64,000 bases of DNA from Evansella cellulosilytica DSM 2522 (GCF_000177235.2 NC_014829.1:1674001-1738000), one strand, 5' to 3'; positions 1 to 9,790 are shown, counted from the stretch's first letter. A program made the numbers and translations. Notes: generated by a model not told the origin, from the letters alone.

Positions 1-916
1 ATTAGTAATGGCTTATGGAACACCAAGAAGCCTTGATGAAGTAGAACAGTACTATACGCATATTCGTAGAGGGAGAAAGCCTTCTCAAGAACAGTTAGAT
101 GACCTTATTGAAAGATATGAAGCTATTGGAGGAATATCCCCTTTGGCAAAAATTACAGAAGAGCAAACAGATAGATTAGAAAAGGAATTAAATCGCCGTT
201 ATTCTGATAGACAGTTTAAGGCTTACCAAGGATTAAAGCATATTGATCCATTTATTGAAGATGCGGTTCTTGCTATGAAAGAAGATGGTATTGAAGAAGC
301 TGTCAGTATTGTCCTAGCACCACATTACTCTACTTTTAGTGTGAAATCGTATAACGGACGAGCAAAGGAAGAATCAGAATCAATCGAAGGCCCTAAAATC
401 ACTTCTGTAGAAAGCTGGTATACAGAACCTAAGTTCATTGAATATTGGGCAGATCAAATTGTAAAAACGAGAGAAACGATGTCAGAGGAAGAAAGAAGTA
501 ATCATGTAGTTATTTTCTCTGCACACAGTTTACCTGAAAAGATTTTACAAAACGGTGACCCTTACCCTGAGCAATTAAAGGAAACAGCTGCATTAATTGC
601 GGAAAAAGCAGGGGTGAAAAATTACGAAATTGGTTGGCAGAGTGAAGGGAACACGCCAGAGCCTTGGTTAGGACCAGATGTTCAAGACTTAACAAGAGAT
701 TTATATAACAAAAATGAGTATAAAGCATTTGTATACTGTCCTGTTGGGTTTGTAGCGGATCATTTAGAAGTTTTGTATGACAATGACTATGAATGTAAAG
801 TAGTAACGGATGAATTAGGAGTAGCTTACTATCGACCGGAAATGCCAAATGCAAAAGATGCCTTTATAGATACGCTCGCGACTGTTATTCAAAAAACGAT
901 AAAGGATGCTCAATAA
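1..916 (+). CDS. hemH: Coproporphyrin/proto-ferrochelatase, 5'-truncated by the window edge
   Basis: Inserts Fe2+ into coproporphyrin III in the coproporphyrin-dependent haem pathway of Gram-positives (CpfC), in the cytoplasm. The frame is already open at the window start: codons for Leu-Val precede the ATG at 8, giving the usual [10 protein letters not shown] start region of the family, so the true start lies upstream and about ten residues are missing. The catalytic His is in [10 protein letters not shown] (residue 173 counted from the ATG at 8) and the metal-site Glu is in [15 protein letters not shown] (residue 254). The stop overlaps the next start as TAATG, so hemH and hemY are translationally coupled. 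hemE would be expected just upstream, outside the window. Confidence 0.96.
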   Translation, partial: LVMAYGTPRSLDEVEQYYTHIRRGRKPSQEQLDDLIERYEAIGGISPLAKITEEQTDRLEKELNRRYSDRQFKAYQGLKHIDPFIEDAVLAMKEDGIEEAVSIVLAPHYSTFSVKSYNGRAKEESESIEGPKITSVESWYTEPKFIEYWADQIVKTRETMSEEERSNHVVIFSAHSLPEKILQNGDPYPEQLKETAALIAEKAGVKNYEIGWQSEGNTPEPWLGPDVQDLTRDLYNKNEYKAFVYCPVGFVADHLEVLYDNDYECKVVTDELGVAYYRPEMPNAKDAFIDTLATVIQKTIKDAQ

Positions 917-2337
917 TGCCGAAACGTATTGCAATTATTGGTGGTGGTATTACAGGTTTAAGTGCCGCCTATTATTTACAAAAGGAGTTATCCAAGTCAA
1001 ACAGTGATGCAGAATTCGTGTTGTATGAAGCGGCTGACGAGCTAGGTGGTAAAATTAAAACATCTTATCGCGATGGATTTATATCAGAACTAGGACCTGA
1101 TTCATTTTTGGCTAGGAAAAAAAGTATGGCTGAATTAGCGAAAGAAGTTGGATTAGAAAATGACCTCGTACATAACAGCTCAGGTAAGTCCTATATTCTT
1201 CACAATGATACACTTTATCCCATGCCAGGCGGGGCAATTATGGGGATACCAACACAGTGGGGGCCATTCTTAAAAACTCGTTTATTCTCTCCAGCTGGAA
1301 AAGCTAGAGCAGCTGGGGATCTGTTTTTACCGAAAGTAATGAAAAACGGTGAAGATGTGTCATTAGGGAGCTTTTTCAGAAAACGGCTTGGTAATGAAGT
1401 TGTTGATAAGCTAATTGAACCGTTACTATCTGGTATTTATGCAGGAAACATTGACAAACTTAGCTTACAAGCAACATTTCCACACTTTGAACAAATAGAA
1501 AAGAAGTATGGTAGCATGATTTTAGGTATGAAGTCTTCAATAGCTAAACAGCAGGAAGGGAAGCCAAAAAATAGGGGAAAAACAAAGCCGAAGGGAATGT
1601 TTCTATCTTTTAAAGGTGGACTTCAATCTTTTGTTAGAGCGATCGAAGAGCAATTAGACAAATCTGTAGTGAAGAAGAATGCAAAGCTTCTGCAAATAAA
1701 AAAAGTTGATAATCGATATCGGTTGCTATTCGAGGATGGAAGAGATGATGTAGTGGATTATATGCTTATAACAACCCCTCATCATATTACTTATCAGTTA
1801 TTAAAGGATTATTCAGCAGTAAGTTATTTAGGCAAAATGCCTGCAACTTCAGTAGCCACCGTCGTTCTTGCTTTCCCAAAATCAGCAATAAAGAAAGATA
1901 TTGACGGCTCTGGTTTCGTTGTTTCTAAAAAGTCAAACTACTCCATTACTGCTTGTACATGGACACACAAAAAATGGGAGCATTCTACTCCTGAAGGTTA
2001 TGCACAATTACGTGGCTATGTAGGGAGGGAAGGAAACGAAGACATCGTATTCCGATCAGATGAAGAAATTATACATGCAGTTATGAAGGATTTGAGTGCA
2101 ATAATGGATATAGAAGGAGAACCGAAGTTTTCTACTGTAACACGCTGGAAAGAGGCGATGCCTCAATACGAAGTAGGTCATAGGAATAATTTAAATGATG
2201 TTTATGTCAGTATGAAGAAGCAATTACCTGGAGTTTACTTGACGGGTGGATCCTTTGAAGGGATTGGTATGCCTGATTGTATCGATCAAGGAAAAAAAGG
2301 TGTAAGTAATTTGTTGTCTGAGCTTGGAGCTAACTGA
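916..2337 (+). CDS. hemY: Coproporphyrinogen III oxidase (protoporphyrinogen oxidase family)
   Basis: FAD-dependent oxidase that converts coproporphyrinogen III to coproporphyrin III (CgoX), the step before HemH. The 473-residue length is normal for the family. An N-terminal dinucleotide-binding motif IIGGGITGLSAAYYL, followed by YEAADELGGKIKT, marks the FAD site; the C-terminal LTGGSFEGIGMPDCIDQG segment is the conserved FAD-contacting end. The ATG overlaps the hemH stop by one base. The gene ends inside the ascending arm of its own terminator. Function is inferred from family membership and pairing with hemH. Confidence 0.96.
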   Translation: MPKRIAIIGGGITGLSAAYYLQKELSKSNSDAEFVLYEAADELGGKIKTSYRDGFISELGPDSFLARKKSMAELAKEVGLENDLVHNSSGKSYILHNDTLYPMPGGAIMGIPTQWGPFLKTRLFSPAGKARAAGDLFLPKVMKNGEDVSLGSFFRKRLGNEVVDKLIEPLLSGIYAGNIDKLSLQATFPHFEQIEKKYGSMILGMKSSIAKQQEGKPKNRGKTKPKGMFLSFKGGLQSFVRAIEEQLDKSVVKKNAKLLQIKKVDNRYRLLFEDGRDDVVDYMLITTPHHITYQLLKDYSAVSYLGKMPATSVATVVLAFPKSAIKKDIDGSGFVVSKKSNYSITACTWTHKKWEHSTPEGYAQLRGYVGREGNEDIVFRSDEEIIHAVMKDLSAIMDIEGEPKFSTVTRWKEAMPQYEVGHRNNLNDVYVSMKKQLPGVYLTGGSFEGIGMPDCIDQGKKGVSNLLSELGAN

Positions 2338-2358
2338 AATATCTCGGTTAGCTTTTTT
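2328..2358 (+). terminator. Rho-independent terminator of hemHY
   Basis: The inverted repeat AGCTAAC/GTTAGCT is followed by a T-run. The hemY stop codon lies within the hairpin. Confidence 0.7.
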
Positions 2359-2489
2359 CAATGTCGTAAAATCTGTTGCTGGAGATATCACTCGAAGTAG
2401 AAGATGACTAATGGTAGAGCAGGTTGGAAATTTTTTTACTGAAAATAATAAAAAAATCATAGCATTTCATCGAAAAATGGCGTTAACTA

Positions 2490-2556
2490 TGTCGAATGAA
2501 AGGTTGCTATCACTAATTGTGTTTAATTTTACATAAAAAGTGAGCTACTTGTCGTA
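2490..2556 (+). promoter_or_regulatory. Two candidate Spo0A (0A) boxes upstream of the histidine kinase
   Basis: TGTCGAA at 2490-2496 is an exact match to the 7-bp 0A core. TGTCGTA at 2550-2556 matches at six of seven positions. Both precede the kinase, with a possible -10 hexamer TATACT at 2588-2593 between them and the gene. Seven-base matches occur by chance, so this rests mainly on position. Confidence 0.35.
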
Positions 2557-2626
2557 AAGTTGTTTCCACATCAAAGTCTTGTTGTCTTATACTTAGGGAT
2601 GGGATAAAATATTGGGGTGAAATGTG

Positions 2627-3760
2627 ATGGTGGAACAGCAAAAAGAACATTTTATAGCTGACTATTTATACAAGAATAAATTCCTCATCATCAAAGAGAT
2701 AGTAAACATATATCGTGAACGCATAGGATGTCCAAACAAATGTACACATGAAATAATAGAGGCATTAACTGCGGAATTTATTAAAAGAGTAAGAGATAAT
2801 AAACGAAGTGACAAGGAGCTAGCTGTCATTGTTCGTACCCTTGAAAGCTATCGCCAGGGAATGAATATATTGCTCGAAGACTTATTGTCGTTTTTTAAAG
2901 ATGTTCGCTTGAAATTAGAAAATAAAATTAATAATATAGAAAAATTAAAAAGTGATCAAACATTTATTTCTTTATTCAATCTTATTTTTATTGATATACA
3001 AAAAGAGATGTTTGTAATTATTTACAACGACCAACAAGAAGAAATAGAGAAGAAAAATCAAGAACTAAAAAAGCTACAGCAAGATAGATTACAGCTGTTA
3101 TCAAAGTTATCAAATAGCTTTGCACATGAAATAAGAAATCCACTTACTTCAATTAAAGGTTTTGTACAATTACTGGAAAGTAGAATAGATAAGCCAGCAA
3201 ATGAAAGGAAATACTTTAAATACATTAACCAGGAGATTAAAGACCTAGAAGAACAAGTCAATCAAATACTGTACTTATCTAATCGCAAAAATCATCATGA
3301 TTTTCAAGTGTCTAAATTGTCACTAAATGACCTTGTTTTTGAAGCGTTAAGTACATTTCAACCGATTTTTGAAGAGCATGAAATACAGTTTAATATAGAG
3401 ATTAAAAAACAAATCGTTATTCATGGTGTTAGGGATCAATTAAAGTTGGCTTTATATAAAATCATACATAACGCTGTAGATGCTTTATTGCTTATTGAAA
3501 AGAATAGAGAAATTAATTTGAAATTAGGGATACAGAATAGAAAAGTGATGTTGACTATTTCAAATAATGGGCCACCAATTCCACGATTGATTGAGAGTAA
3601 GATTTTTGATCCATTTGTAAGTACGAAGGAACTAGGTAAAGGGATTGGGTTACCTATTACGAAGCAAATAATTGAAAAGCATAATGGAACGGTGAAATGG
3701 TGGTCACATGGAGAATGGACAAGCTTCAGTATTTTATTACCCTATAAAGAAAGCAAGTAA
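2627..3760 (+). CDS. Cytoplasmic sensor histidine kinase, sporulation-kinase-like
   Basis: No membrane segment or signal peptide is visible, so the protein should be cytosolic. The first ~150 residues are an alpha-helical, sensor-like region without a recognisable PAS domain, ending in a Glu/Lys/Gln-rich coiled coil. The HisKA H-box SNSFAHEIRNPLTSIKGF resembles the H-boxes of KinA-KinE. The HATPase domain follows, with N-box KIIHNAVDALL, SNNGPPIP, and the F/G2 region DPFVSTKELGKGIGL. The ATG at 2627 is chosen over the GTG at 2624 because it is better spaced from GGGGTG. There is no adjacent response regulator, and the next gene is spo0B, which suggests it feeds Spo0F and the phosphorelay. That role is inferred. 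Confidence 0.85.
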   Translation: MVEQQKEHFIADYLYKNKFLIIKEIVNIYRERIGCPNKCTHEIIEALTAEFIKRVRDNKRSDKELAVIVRTLESYRQGMNILLEDLLSFFKDVRLKLENKINNIEKLKSDQTFISLFNLIFIDIQKEMFVIIYNDQQEEIEKKNQELKKLQQDRLQLLSKLSNSFAHEIRNPLTSIKGFVQLLESRIDKPANERKYFKYINQEIKDLEEQVNQILYLSNRKNHHDFQVSKLSLNDLVFEALSTFQPIFEEHEIQFNIEIKKQIVIHGVRDQLKLALYKIIHNAVDALLLIEKNREINLKLGIQNRKVMLTISNNGPPIPRLIESKIFDPFVSTKELGKGIGLPITKQIIEKHNGTVKWWSHGEWTSFSILLPYKESK

Positions 3761-3856
3761 TTTCATCATGCAGATAACGGTTCCGTCCGTATTATGTTAT
3801 GATAAAAATTACCATTGTATTTTTATAAAAGTTGAGGACGTTTTGGGAGTGTTAAT

Positions 3857-4390
3857 ATGACAAAGGAGTGGGATGTCGTAGAAGTACTACGACATTATAG
3901 GCATGATTGGCTAAATAAATTACAGTTAATTAAGGGTAACCTAGATATTGGAAGATTGGAAAAGGTGGATAGTTTAATTGATGATGTAATTCGACAAACT
4001 AAGAATGAAAGTCACCTTTCTAACATGAACGTAAAACACTTAGCAACGAGATTGTTGACATTTAACTGGGAGGAGCATCCCTTTGTTTTACATTTTGAAG
4101 TCATTAACGGAAAAGAAAACTGGCAACCAGCTGAGACTAAAGTGATGTCAATTTTAGAAGCCCTGTTCACATTTTTTAATGAACATGCAAAGCAAGGATA
4201 TGATAACCAACTGTACTTAACTTTAAAGGATTTAAATGGGATTGAAATTGAAATCGACTATCATGGACAGCTCTCAAAGATTACAGCCTTTCAGGAGGAT
4301 TTAAGGAAATTTAAAGAGAGTTTCAGTTCAGTTATTGCTGAATTAGAAAGCGAAGAAAACAGTATCTATATTCATATTAAAATGACGTAG
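3857..4390 (+). CDS. spo0B: Sporulation phosphotransferase Spo0B
   Basis: Relays phosphoryl groups from Spo0F~P to Spo0A in the sporulation phosphorelay. The short (177-residue) protein has the family signature RHYRHDWLNKLQLIKGNL near its N-terminus; His16 in HDWLN is the phosphoacceptor, equivalent to B. subtilis His30. The degenerate HATPase-like C-terminal half lacks ATP-binding G boxes, as in other Spo0B proteins. It lies 36 bp before obg, as in B. subtilis, but the ribosomal genes rplU-rpmA that normally precede spo0B are replaced here by the kinase and hemHY. Confidence 0.93.
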   Translation: MTKEWDVVEVLRHYRHDWLNKLQLIKGNLDIGRLEKVDSLIDDVIRQTKNESHLSNMNVKHLATRLLTFNWEEHPFVLHFEVINGKENWQPAETKVMSILEALFTFFNEHAKQGYDNQLYLTLKDLNGIEIEIDYHGQLSKITAFQEDLRKFKESFSSVIAELESEENSIYIHIKMT

Positions 4391-4405
4391 ATGATAGTTG
4401 TATAA

Positions 4406-5710
<1,305 letters not shown>

Positions 5711-5752
5711 TAAAATCCCCAAAAGGTCGAACTTTACCTTTTGGGGATTTTA
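5711..5752. terminator. Perfect 17-bp hairpin terminator after obg
   Basis: TAAAATCCCCAAAAGGT at 5711-5727 is exactly complementary to 5736-5752, with an 8-base loop. The A-run and T-run flank the GC core on both sides, so it could act on either strand. Its right half is the first part of the 116-bp repeat that follows. Confidence 0.85.
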
Positions 5753-6436
5753 CGTAACGAGAGCGAAGTCGTCACAAAGAAGAGCACAAATGGAGTGAAC
5801 TTCTCCATTAGTGCGAGTGACGAACGGAGCCTCGCCAAAAGGTCGAACTTTACCTTTTGGGGATTTTACGTAACGAGAGCGAAGTCGTCACAAAGAAGAG
5901 CACAAATGGAGTGAACTTCTCCATTAGTGCGAGTGACGAACGGAGCCTCGTCAAAAGGTCGAACTTTACCTTTTGGGGATTTTACGTAACGAGAGCGAAG
6001 TCGTCACAAAGAAGAGCACAAATGGAGTGAACTTCTCCATTAGTGCGAGTGACGAACGGAACCTCGTCAAAAGGTCGAACTTTACCTTTTGGGGATTTTA
6101 CGTAACGAGAGCGAAGTCGTCACAAAGAAGAGCACAAATGGAGTGAACTTCTCCATTAGTGCGAGTGACGAACGGAGCCTCGCCAAAAGGTCGAACTTTA
6201 CCTTTTGGGGATTTTACGTAACGAGAGCGAAGTCGTCACAAAGAAGAGCACAAATGGAGTGAACTTCTCCATTAGTGCGAGTGACGAACGGAGCCTCGCC
6301 AAAAGGTCGAACTTTACCTTTTGGGGATTTTACGTAACGAGAGCGAAGTCGTCACAAAGAAGAGCACAAATGGAGTGAACTTCTCCATTAGTGCGAGTGA
6401 CGAACGGAGCCTCGTCAAAAGGTCGAACTTTACCTT
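5721..6436. repeat. Six tandem 116-bp repeats plus a partial seventh copy
   Basis: The unit begins AAAAGGTCGAACTTTACC. Copies start at 5721, 5837, 5953, 6069, 6185 and 6301, with a truncated copy from 6417 to about 6436. The copies are nearly identical: the visible differences lie in the last bases (CTCGCC against CTCGTC, and GAGCC against GAACC in copy 3). The period is not a multiple of three and no reading frame runs through it, so it is non-coding. Each unit carries a terminator-like hairpin (AAAAGGT/ACCTTTT) and a 77-base composite stem with nested pairing (5758-5834 in copy 1). It fills the whole obg-pheB interval except the pheB promoter region. Confidence 0.97.
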
Positions 6437-6499
6437 GCTGGTGGTATAACGTATTGTAGTGTTTTCTGAATAATTAAACACTTTTTATGACTAATAGTA

Positions 6500-6528
6500 T
6501 TGTCAATAGTTTCGTTCATATTTATAAT
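6500..6528 (+). promoter_or_regulatory. Sigma-A promoter of pheB-pheA
   Basis: TTGTCA at 6500-6505 and TATAAT at 6523-6528 are separated by 17 bases, a near-consensus vegetative promoter. Its presence shows that pheBA has its own start downstream of the repeat array. Confidence 0.8.
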
Positions 6529-6561
6529 GGATGGATAGTACGAATCTAGGTGGTGGAATAA

Positions 6562-7011
6562 GTGAGCAAACGAACAGACCAATTTTATCTCGTTCGTGAA
6601 GATATGCTTCCTGAAGCGATGTTGAAGACAGTGGAAGCAAAACAGTTGTTAGAAAGTGGGAAATGTGAAAAAATTAATGAGGCTGTTAAACAGGTTGAGT
6701 TAAGTAGAAGTGCTTTTTATAAATATAAAGATGGTATTTTTCCTTTTCATACTATGGTAAAGGAAAAAATAATTACTTTATCTATTTACCTAGAAGATCG
6801 TTCTGGGTCATTGTCAAAGCTCTTATCACTCATTGCACAAACAGGTGCAAATGTATTAACAATCAATCAAACAATCCCTTTACAAGGAAGGGCGACGATT
6901 ACGCTATCGATTGAAACAGCAGCAATGCATTCAGACGTAACAGTCTTGCTTGATAAAATTCGAGAGTTAGATGCAGTAGTAAAAGTTGAACTTATCGGTT
7001 CTGGGACGTAA
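6562..7011 (+). CDS. pheB: ACT-domain protein PheB
   Basis: A 149-residue protein with a C-terminal ACT domain (from about residue 70: [20 protein letters not shown]) of the type that binds amino acids. It matches the PheB family found between obg and pheA in Bacillus; the once-proposed chorismate mutase activity is not supported by visible catalytic motifs, so a regulatory role in aromatic amino acid metabolism is more likely. Translation starts at GTG 6562 behind AGGTGGTGG. Its stop overlaps an ATG (TAATG), but the pheA start is more likely 18 bases further on. Confidence 0.9.
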   Translation: MSKRTDQFYLVREDMLPEAMLKTVEAKQLLESGKCEKINEAVKQVELSRSAFYKYKDGIFPFHTMVKEKIITLSIYLEDRSGSLSKLLSLIAQTGANVLTINQTIPLQGRATITLSIETAAMHSDVTVLLDKIRELDAVVKVELIGSGT

Positions 7012-7028
7012 TGGAAGGGGAAAATAAT

Positions 7029-7907
7029 ATGAAAACTGTAGCTTATTTAGGTCCTAAAGGTTCTTTTACAGAAGTAGCAGCAAAAGCGCTGCTTCCTAAT
7101 GAAACACATATTCCTTTCCGCTCCATTCCTGATTGTATGGACGCAGTTAATGAGGACGCTGTAGATCGTGCAATCGTACCACTGGAAAATGCTATTGAAG
7201 GATCGGTCAATATTACATTAGATTATCTCATTCATCATCAAAGGATGGAGATGGCAGCGGAGGTAACAGCACCAATATTTCAAAATTTAATGACAAATAA
7301 AAAACATGCTGATGACTGGAAGGAAATTGATGCAGTTTACTCACACCCACAAGCAATTGCTCAGTGTCATCAATTCCTTCGCAACTATATACCAAATGCA
7401 GAAATTCGCTACACTAACTCTACTGCAGAAGCAGCAAAATTCGTTAGTGAAAGTGAAGAAAAGATTGCTGCATTAGCTAATGAAACTTCTGCTAGTGAAT
7501 ATGGTTTGGCTATTGTAAAATCAAAGGTCAACGATTACAAAAATAATAGTACAAGATTTATCGCTTTACAAAAAGGTAGTTTAAATAAATCCTTTGAACA
7601 AATGGACGGAGTTTCTCTATATAAAACGACAATAATGGTTACTTTACCGCTTGATTACACAGGTGCGTTACATCAAGTATTATCAGCATTTGCTTGGAGG
7701 AAAATTAACTTAAGCAAAATAGAATCTAGACCAATGAAAACAGGACTCGGGAATTACTTTTTCATTATTGATATCGACATGAAAAAGGATGAGGTGCTGA
7801 TTCCGGGTGTCCAAGAAGAACTAAAAGCATTAGGCTGTAAAGTTGAAGTGCTAGGAAGTTATCCGTGCTTTCAATGGGAAGCTTTATGTGCTTTACAAAA
7901 CAAGTGA
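7029..7907 (+). CDS. pheA: Prephenate dehydratase
   Basis: Converts prephenate to phenylpyruvate in phenylalanine synthesis. The periplasmic-binding-protein-like catalytic domain starts with AYLGPKGSFTEVAA and contains the conserved TRF motif (NNSTRFIAL). The C-terminal ACT regulatory domain carries the phenylalanine-binding ESRP motif (KIESRPMKTGLGNYFF), so feedback inhibition is expected. I place the start at ATG 7029, eight bases after GGAAGGGG; an in-frame ATG at 7011 would put the ribosome binding site inside the gene. The length (292 residues) is normal. Prephenate is also the precursor used by the U32 tRNA hydroxylases encoded at 56.8-59 kb. Confidence 0.96.
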   Translation: MKTVAYLGPKGSFTEVAAKALLPNETHIPFRSIPDCMDAVNEDAVDRAIVPLENAIEGSVNITLDYLIHHQRMEMAAEVTAPIFQNLMTNKKHADDWKEIDAVYSHPQAIAQCHQFLRNYIPNAEIRYTNSTAEAAKFVSESEEKIAALANETSASEYGLAIVKSKVNDYKNNSTRFIALQKGSLNKSFEQMDGVSLYKTTIMVTLPLDYTGALHQVLSAFAWRKINLSKIESRPMKTGLGNYFFIIDIDMKKDEVLIPGVQEELKALGCKVEVLGSYPCFQWEALCALQNK

Positions 7908-7927
7908 TAGATTATAGTGATGTGAGA

Positions 7928-7961
7928 GAGTCTTAAATATAAGTTAAGGCTTCTTTTTTTT
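7928..7961 (+). terminator. Terminator of pheBA
   Basis: GAGTCTTAA pairs with TTAAGGCTT (two G-T wobbles) over a 7-base loop and is followed by CTTTTTTTT. Confidence 0.75.
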
Positions 7962-7974
7962 AGAACAGTGTGAG

Positions 7975-8145
7975 CTGTATGCGATATGTAAGGCGCCATC
8001 TAACCTTGAGGTATAGAGAAAGTGGTTGAAGGTAAGATGTGGAGCTGCCATCTGCCCTTGAGGCAAAGAAAAGTAGCGTGAAGGTAAGATGGTGCGCCGC
8101 CAACTGCCTTTGAACAAACAAAAAAGCAATTGAAAGTAAGATTAC
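7975..8145. repeat. Array A: three imperfect 52-bp repeats with internal hairpins
   Basis: The motif GCCATCT begins at 7995 and 8047 and reappears as GCCAACT at 8099; TGAAGGTAAGAT begins at 8027 and 8079 and reappears as TGAAAGTAAGAT at 8131. The spacing is exactly 52 bases each time. Within each unit CATCTAACCTT-like and AAGGTAAGATG-like arms can pair. Stop codons occur in all frames across the block, so it looks non-coding. It occupies part of the 569-base gap between pheA and safA; in the remainder (8146-8476) I see no gene. Confidence 0.75.
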
Positions 8146-8476
8146 CATTTCCCCCTCTCCCACCTCAGTGCAAATCAAATGAAGTAATTTAAAAACCAGC
8201 ATGAATAATACAGAGTTAATAATAGCTCCTCAAAGTATAAGGAGTGCATAATTCATACGTCCTACCTTTATAAAGTATAACAACTACAATTGATTCCGTA
8301 GAAAATAGCTGATAGTTTTCATACATCTATCACCGAAAAAATAATAATATCTAGTGCTATTTTTTTGAATACAGCATAAAAATGTTTGAGAAAAGCGTAA
8401 TTTTTGGAAAAAAGCAGTGACGATTCGCCCAATAGCGCATAGGATGTAATGACATTGTATGGGAGGGATCTGAGAA

Positions 8477-9508
8477 GTGAGAATTCATATTGTACAAAAA
8501 GGTGACACACTTTGGAAGCTTGCTCAGAAGTATGGTGTAGATTTTGAAGCTCTTAAAGCTGCTAATAGCAACTTGAGTAATCCAGATCTCATCATGCCTG
8601 GCATGAAGGTGAAAATTCCTTCAGGAAGCGTGCAAGCAAAAAAAGAGATGCAGAGTAAAGAAAAGCCGTTCGATCACATTGGTGTTAAGGAAAAGCCACA
8701 AAAAGAACAACCAATTAAAGAAATGCCAGAAAAAGAAAAAATGCCGCCACCGTCATTGAAGGAGGAAAAGGAGGCACCTATACCTATGCCTACACCTCCT
8801 CAAGTACCGATGCAGCACCAGGCGCCATCCTATCACTTGCAAAACACAAACATGAATTTTAATATTTATAAGCAGAAAAAAGTTGAGCCTAAAGCTCCTA
8901 AAGTTCCGGCACCACCTAAAATGCCACAAGTAAAAGAACCGCCAAAAAAGAAGGAAGTTCCAGTTAAAGGAAAAAAGCAGTGTGACCACGAAAAGGTGAA
9001 ACCTGTTCCAACACAAATGAAGTATCCACATGGATGCTATCCAGTGACACCTGTTTATCATAGTTCACCTTGTTCACCGCCTAGTTATGGGCAACTTCCT
9101 TTTTCACATGGACAAATGCCACATGGAGGGCATCAAATGCCGCTATATCCACAGCAAGCATATCCAACACAAGGTGCAGGCTCTGCTCATCCACAAATGG
9201 TACATTCACCACAATTTGGAGAACAACCGATGGATCATCAGCATGCGCAAATGGAACAAGCGCAACAAGCGCAACAACCGCAACAACCGCATCAACCAAT
9301 GTCACAACAACCGCAACCGCATCCGACGTATGGGGATGTAACTGCGTCACAATATCCGCAACAACCGCAGCCACAGCAACCTTATTATCCTGGACCACAA
9401 TATGGTTACGATGTGAATCATTATGCTTATCCGGGACCAATGCCTTATCCAAATTATCAGCAACCATTTGGTGTGCGCGATGATGAAGAAACAGATAATG
9501 AGCAATAA
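8477..9508 (+). CDS. safA: Spore coat assembly protein SafA (LysM)
   Basis: An N-terminal LysM peptidoglycan-binding domain (residues 1-48, HIVQKGDTLWKLAQKYGVD through MKVKIP) is followed by a Lys/Glu/Pro-rich linker to about residue 175 and a Gln/Pro/His/Tyr-rich tail (residues 180-330). This architecture and the position after pheA match SafA, the inner-coat morphogen anchored at the spore cortex-coat interface. The GTG start lies behind GGGAGGG. In B. subtilis a shorter form arises from an internal start; Met181 is the nearest internal candidate here, but no strong internal ribosome binding site is obvious. The tail diverges greatly between species, so the call depends on the LysM and on gene order. 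Confidence 0.88.
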   Translation: MRIHIVQKGDTLWKLAQKYGVDFEALKAANSNLSNPDLIMPGMKVKIPSGSVQAKKEMQSKEKPFDHIGVKEKPQKEQPIKEMPEKEKMPPPSLKEEKEAPIPMPTPPQVPMQHQAPSYHLQNTNMNFNIYKQKKVEPKAPKVPAPPKMPQVKEPPKKKEVPVKGKKQCDHEKVKPVPTQMKYPHGCYPVTPVYHSSPCSPPSYGQLPFSHGQMPHGGHQMPLYPQQAYPTQGAGSAHPQMVHSPQFGEQPMDHQHAQMEQAQQAQQPQQPHQPMSQQPQPHPTYGDVTASQYPQQPQPQQPYYPGPQYGYDVNHYAYPGPMPYPNYQQPFGVRDDEETDNEQ

Positions 9509-9535
9509 ATAATAGAGTCTTCAAATTAAAAGAAG

Positions 9536-9577
9536 AGTGTTACAAAGGAGAAAGTGTCTTTGTAACACTTTTTTTTA
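9536..9577 (+). terminator. Terminator of safA
   Basis: AGTGTTACAAAG (9536-9547) pairs perfectly with CTTTGTAACACT (9558-9569) and is followed by a run of eight or nine T. Confidence 0.9.
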
Positions 9578-9620
9578 AAGGTAAAGTATTTTGCCGTGCA
9601 TACTAGTGAAAAGATCAGTA

Positions 9621-9687
9621 TATGCTACGGTGCGTATCCGTCGAGACAACTCGAAGCATTAACGACGAAGCAACGCTCGTTCCTGTG
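9621..9687 (-). repeat. 67-bp fragment of a dispersed repeat, inverted relative to 52584-52650
   Basis: The reverse complement of this block matches 52584-52650 at 65 of 67 positions. It shares the core of the 212-bp element at 52490-52701 but lacks both ends and the 10-bp terminal inverted repeats, so it appears to be a relic. Confidence 0.85.
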
Positions 9688-9751
9688 TCCTCAAAAGTGA
9701 GCTTATTAGTAATTTAAGTGTTATTGCGAAACATACTGCATTAAAAGAAAG

Positions 9752-9790
9752 GCGTTATACGAGCTTCTCGGAGCTGGTATAACGTCTTTT
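9752..9790. terminator. Hairpin with T-tail between safA and the lipoprotein gene
   Basis: CGTTATAC-G-AGCT pairs with AGCT-G-GTATAACG around a TCTCGG loop and is followed by TCTTTT, preceded by AAAAGA. No gene ends just before it, so its transcript is unknown. The 461-base interval 9509-9969 holds this, the safA terminator and the repeat fragment, and no gene that I can see. Confidence 0.6.

Noticed and set aside
5721-6436. 116-bp array considered as a CRISPR locus
   Set aside because: The whole unit is repeated with no variable spacers, the unit is too long, and no cas genes are nearby.
9081-9524. 147-codon open frame on the minus strand within safA
   Set aside because: It is antisense to the Gln/Pro/His-rich tail of SafA, whose biased codons produce a long antisense frame. 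No start signal supports it.
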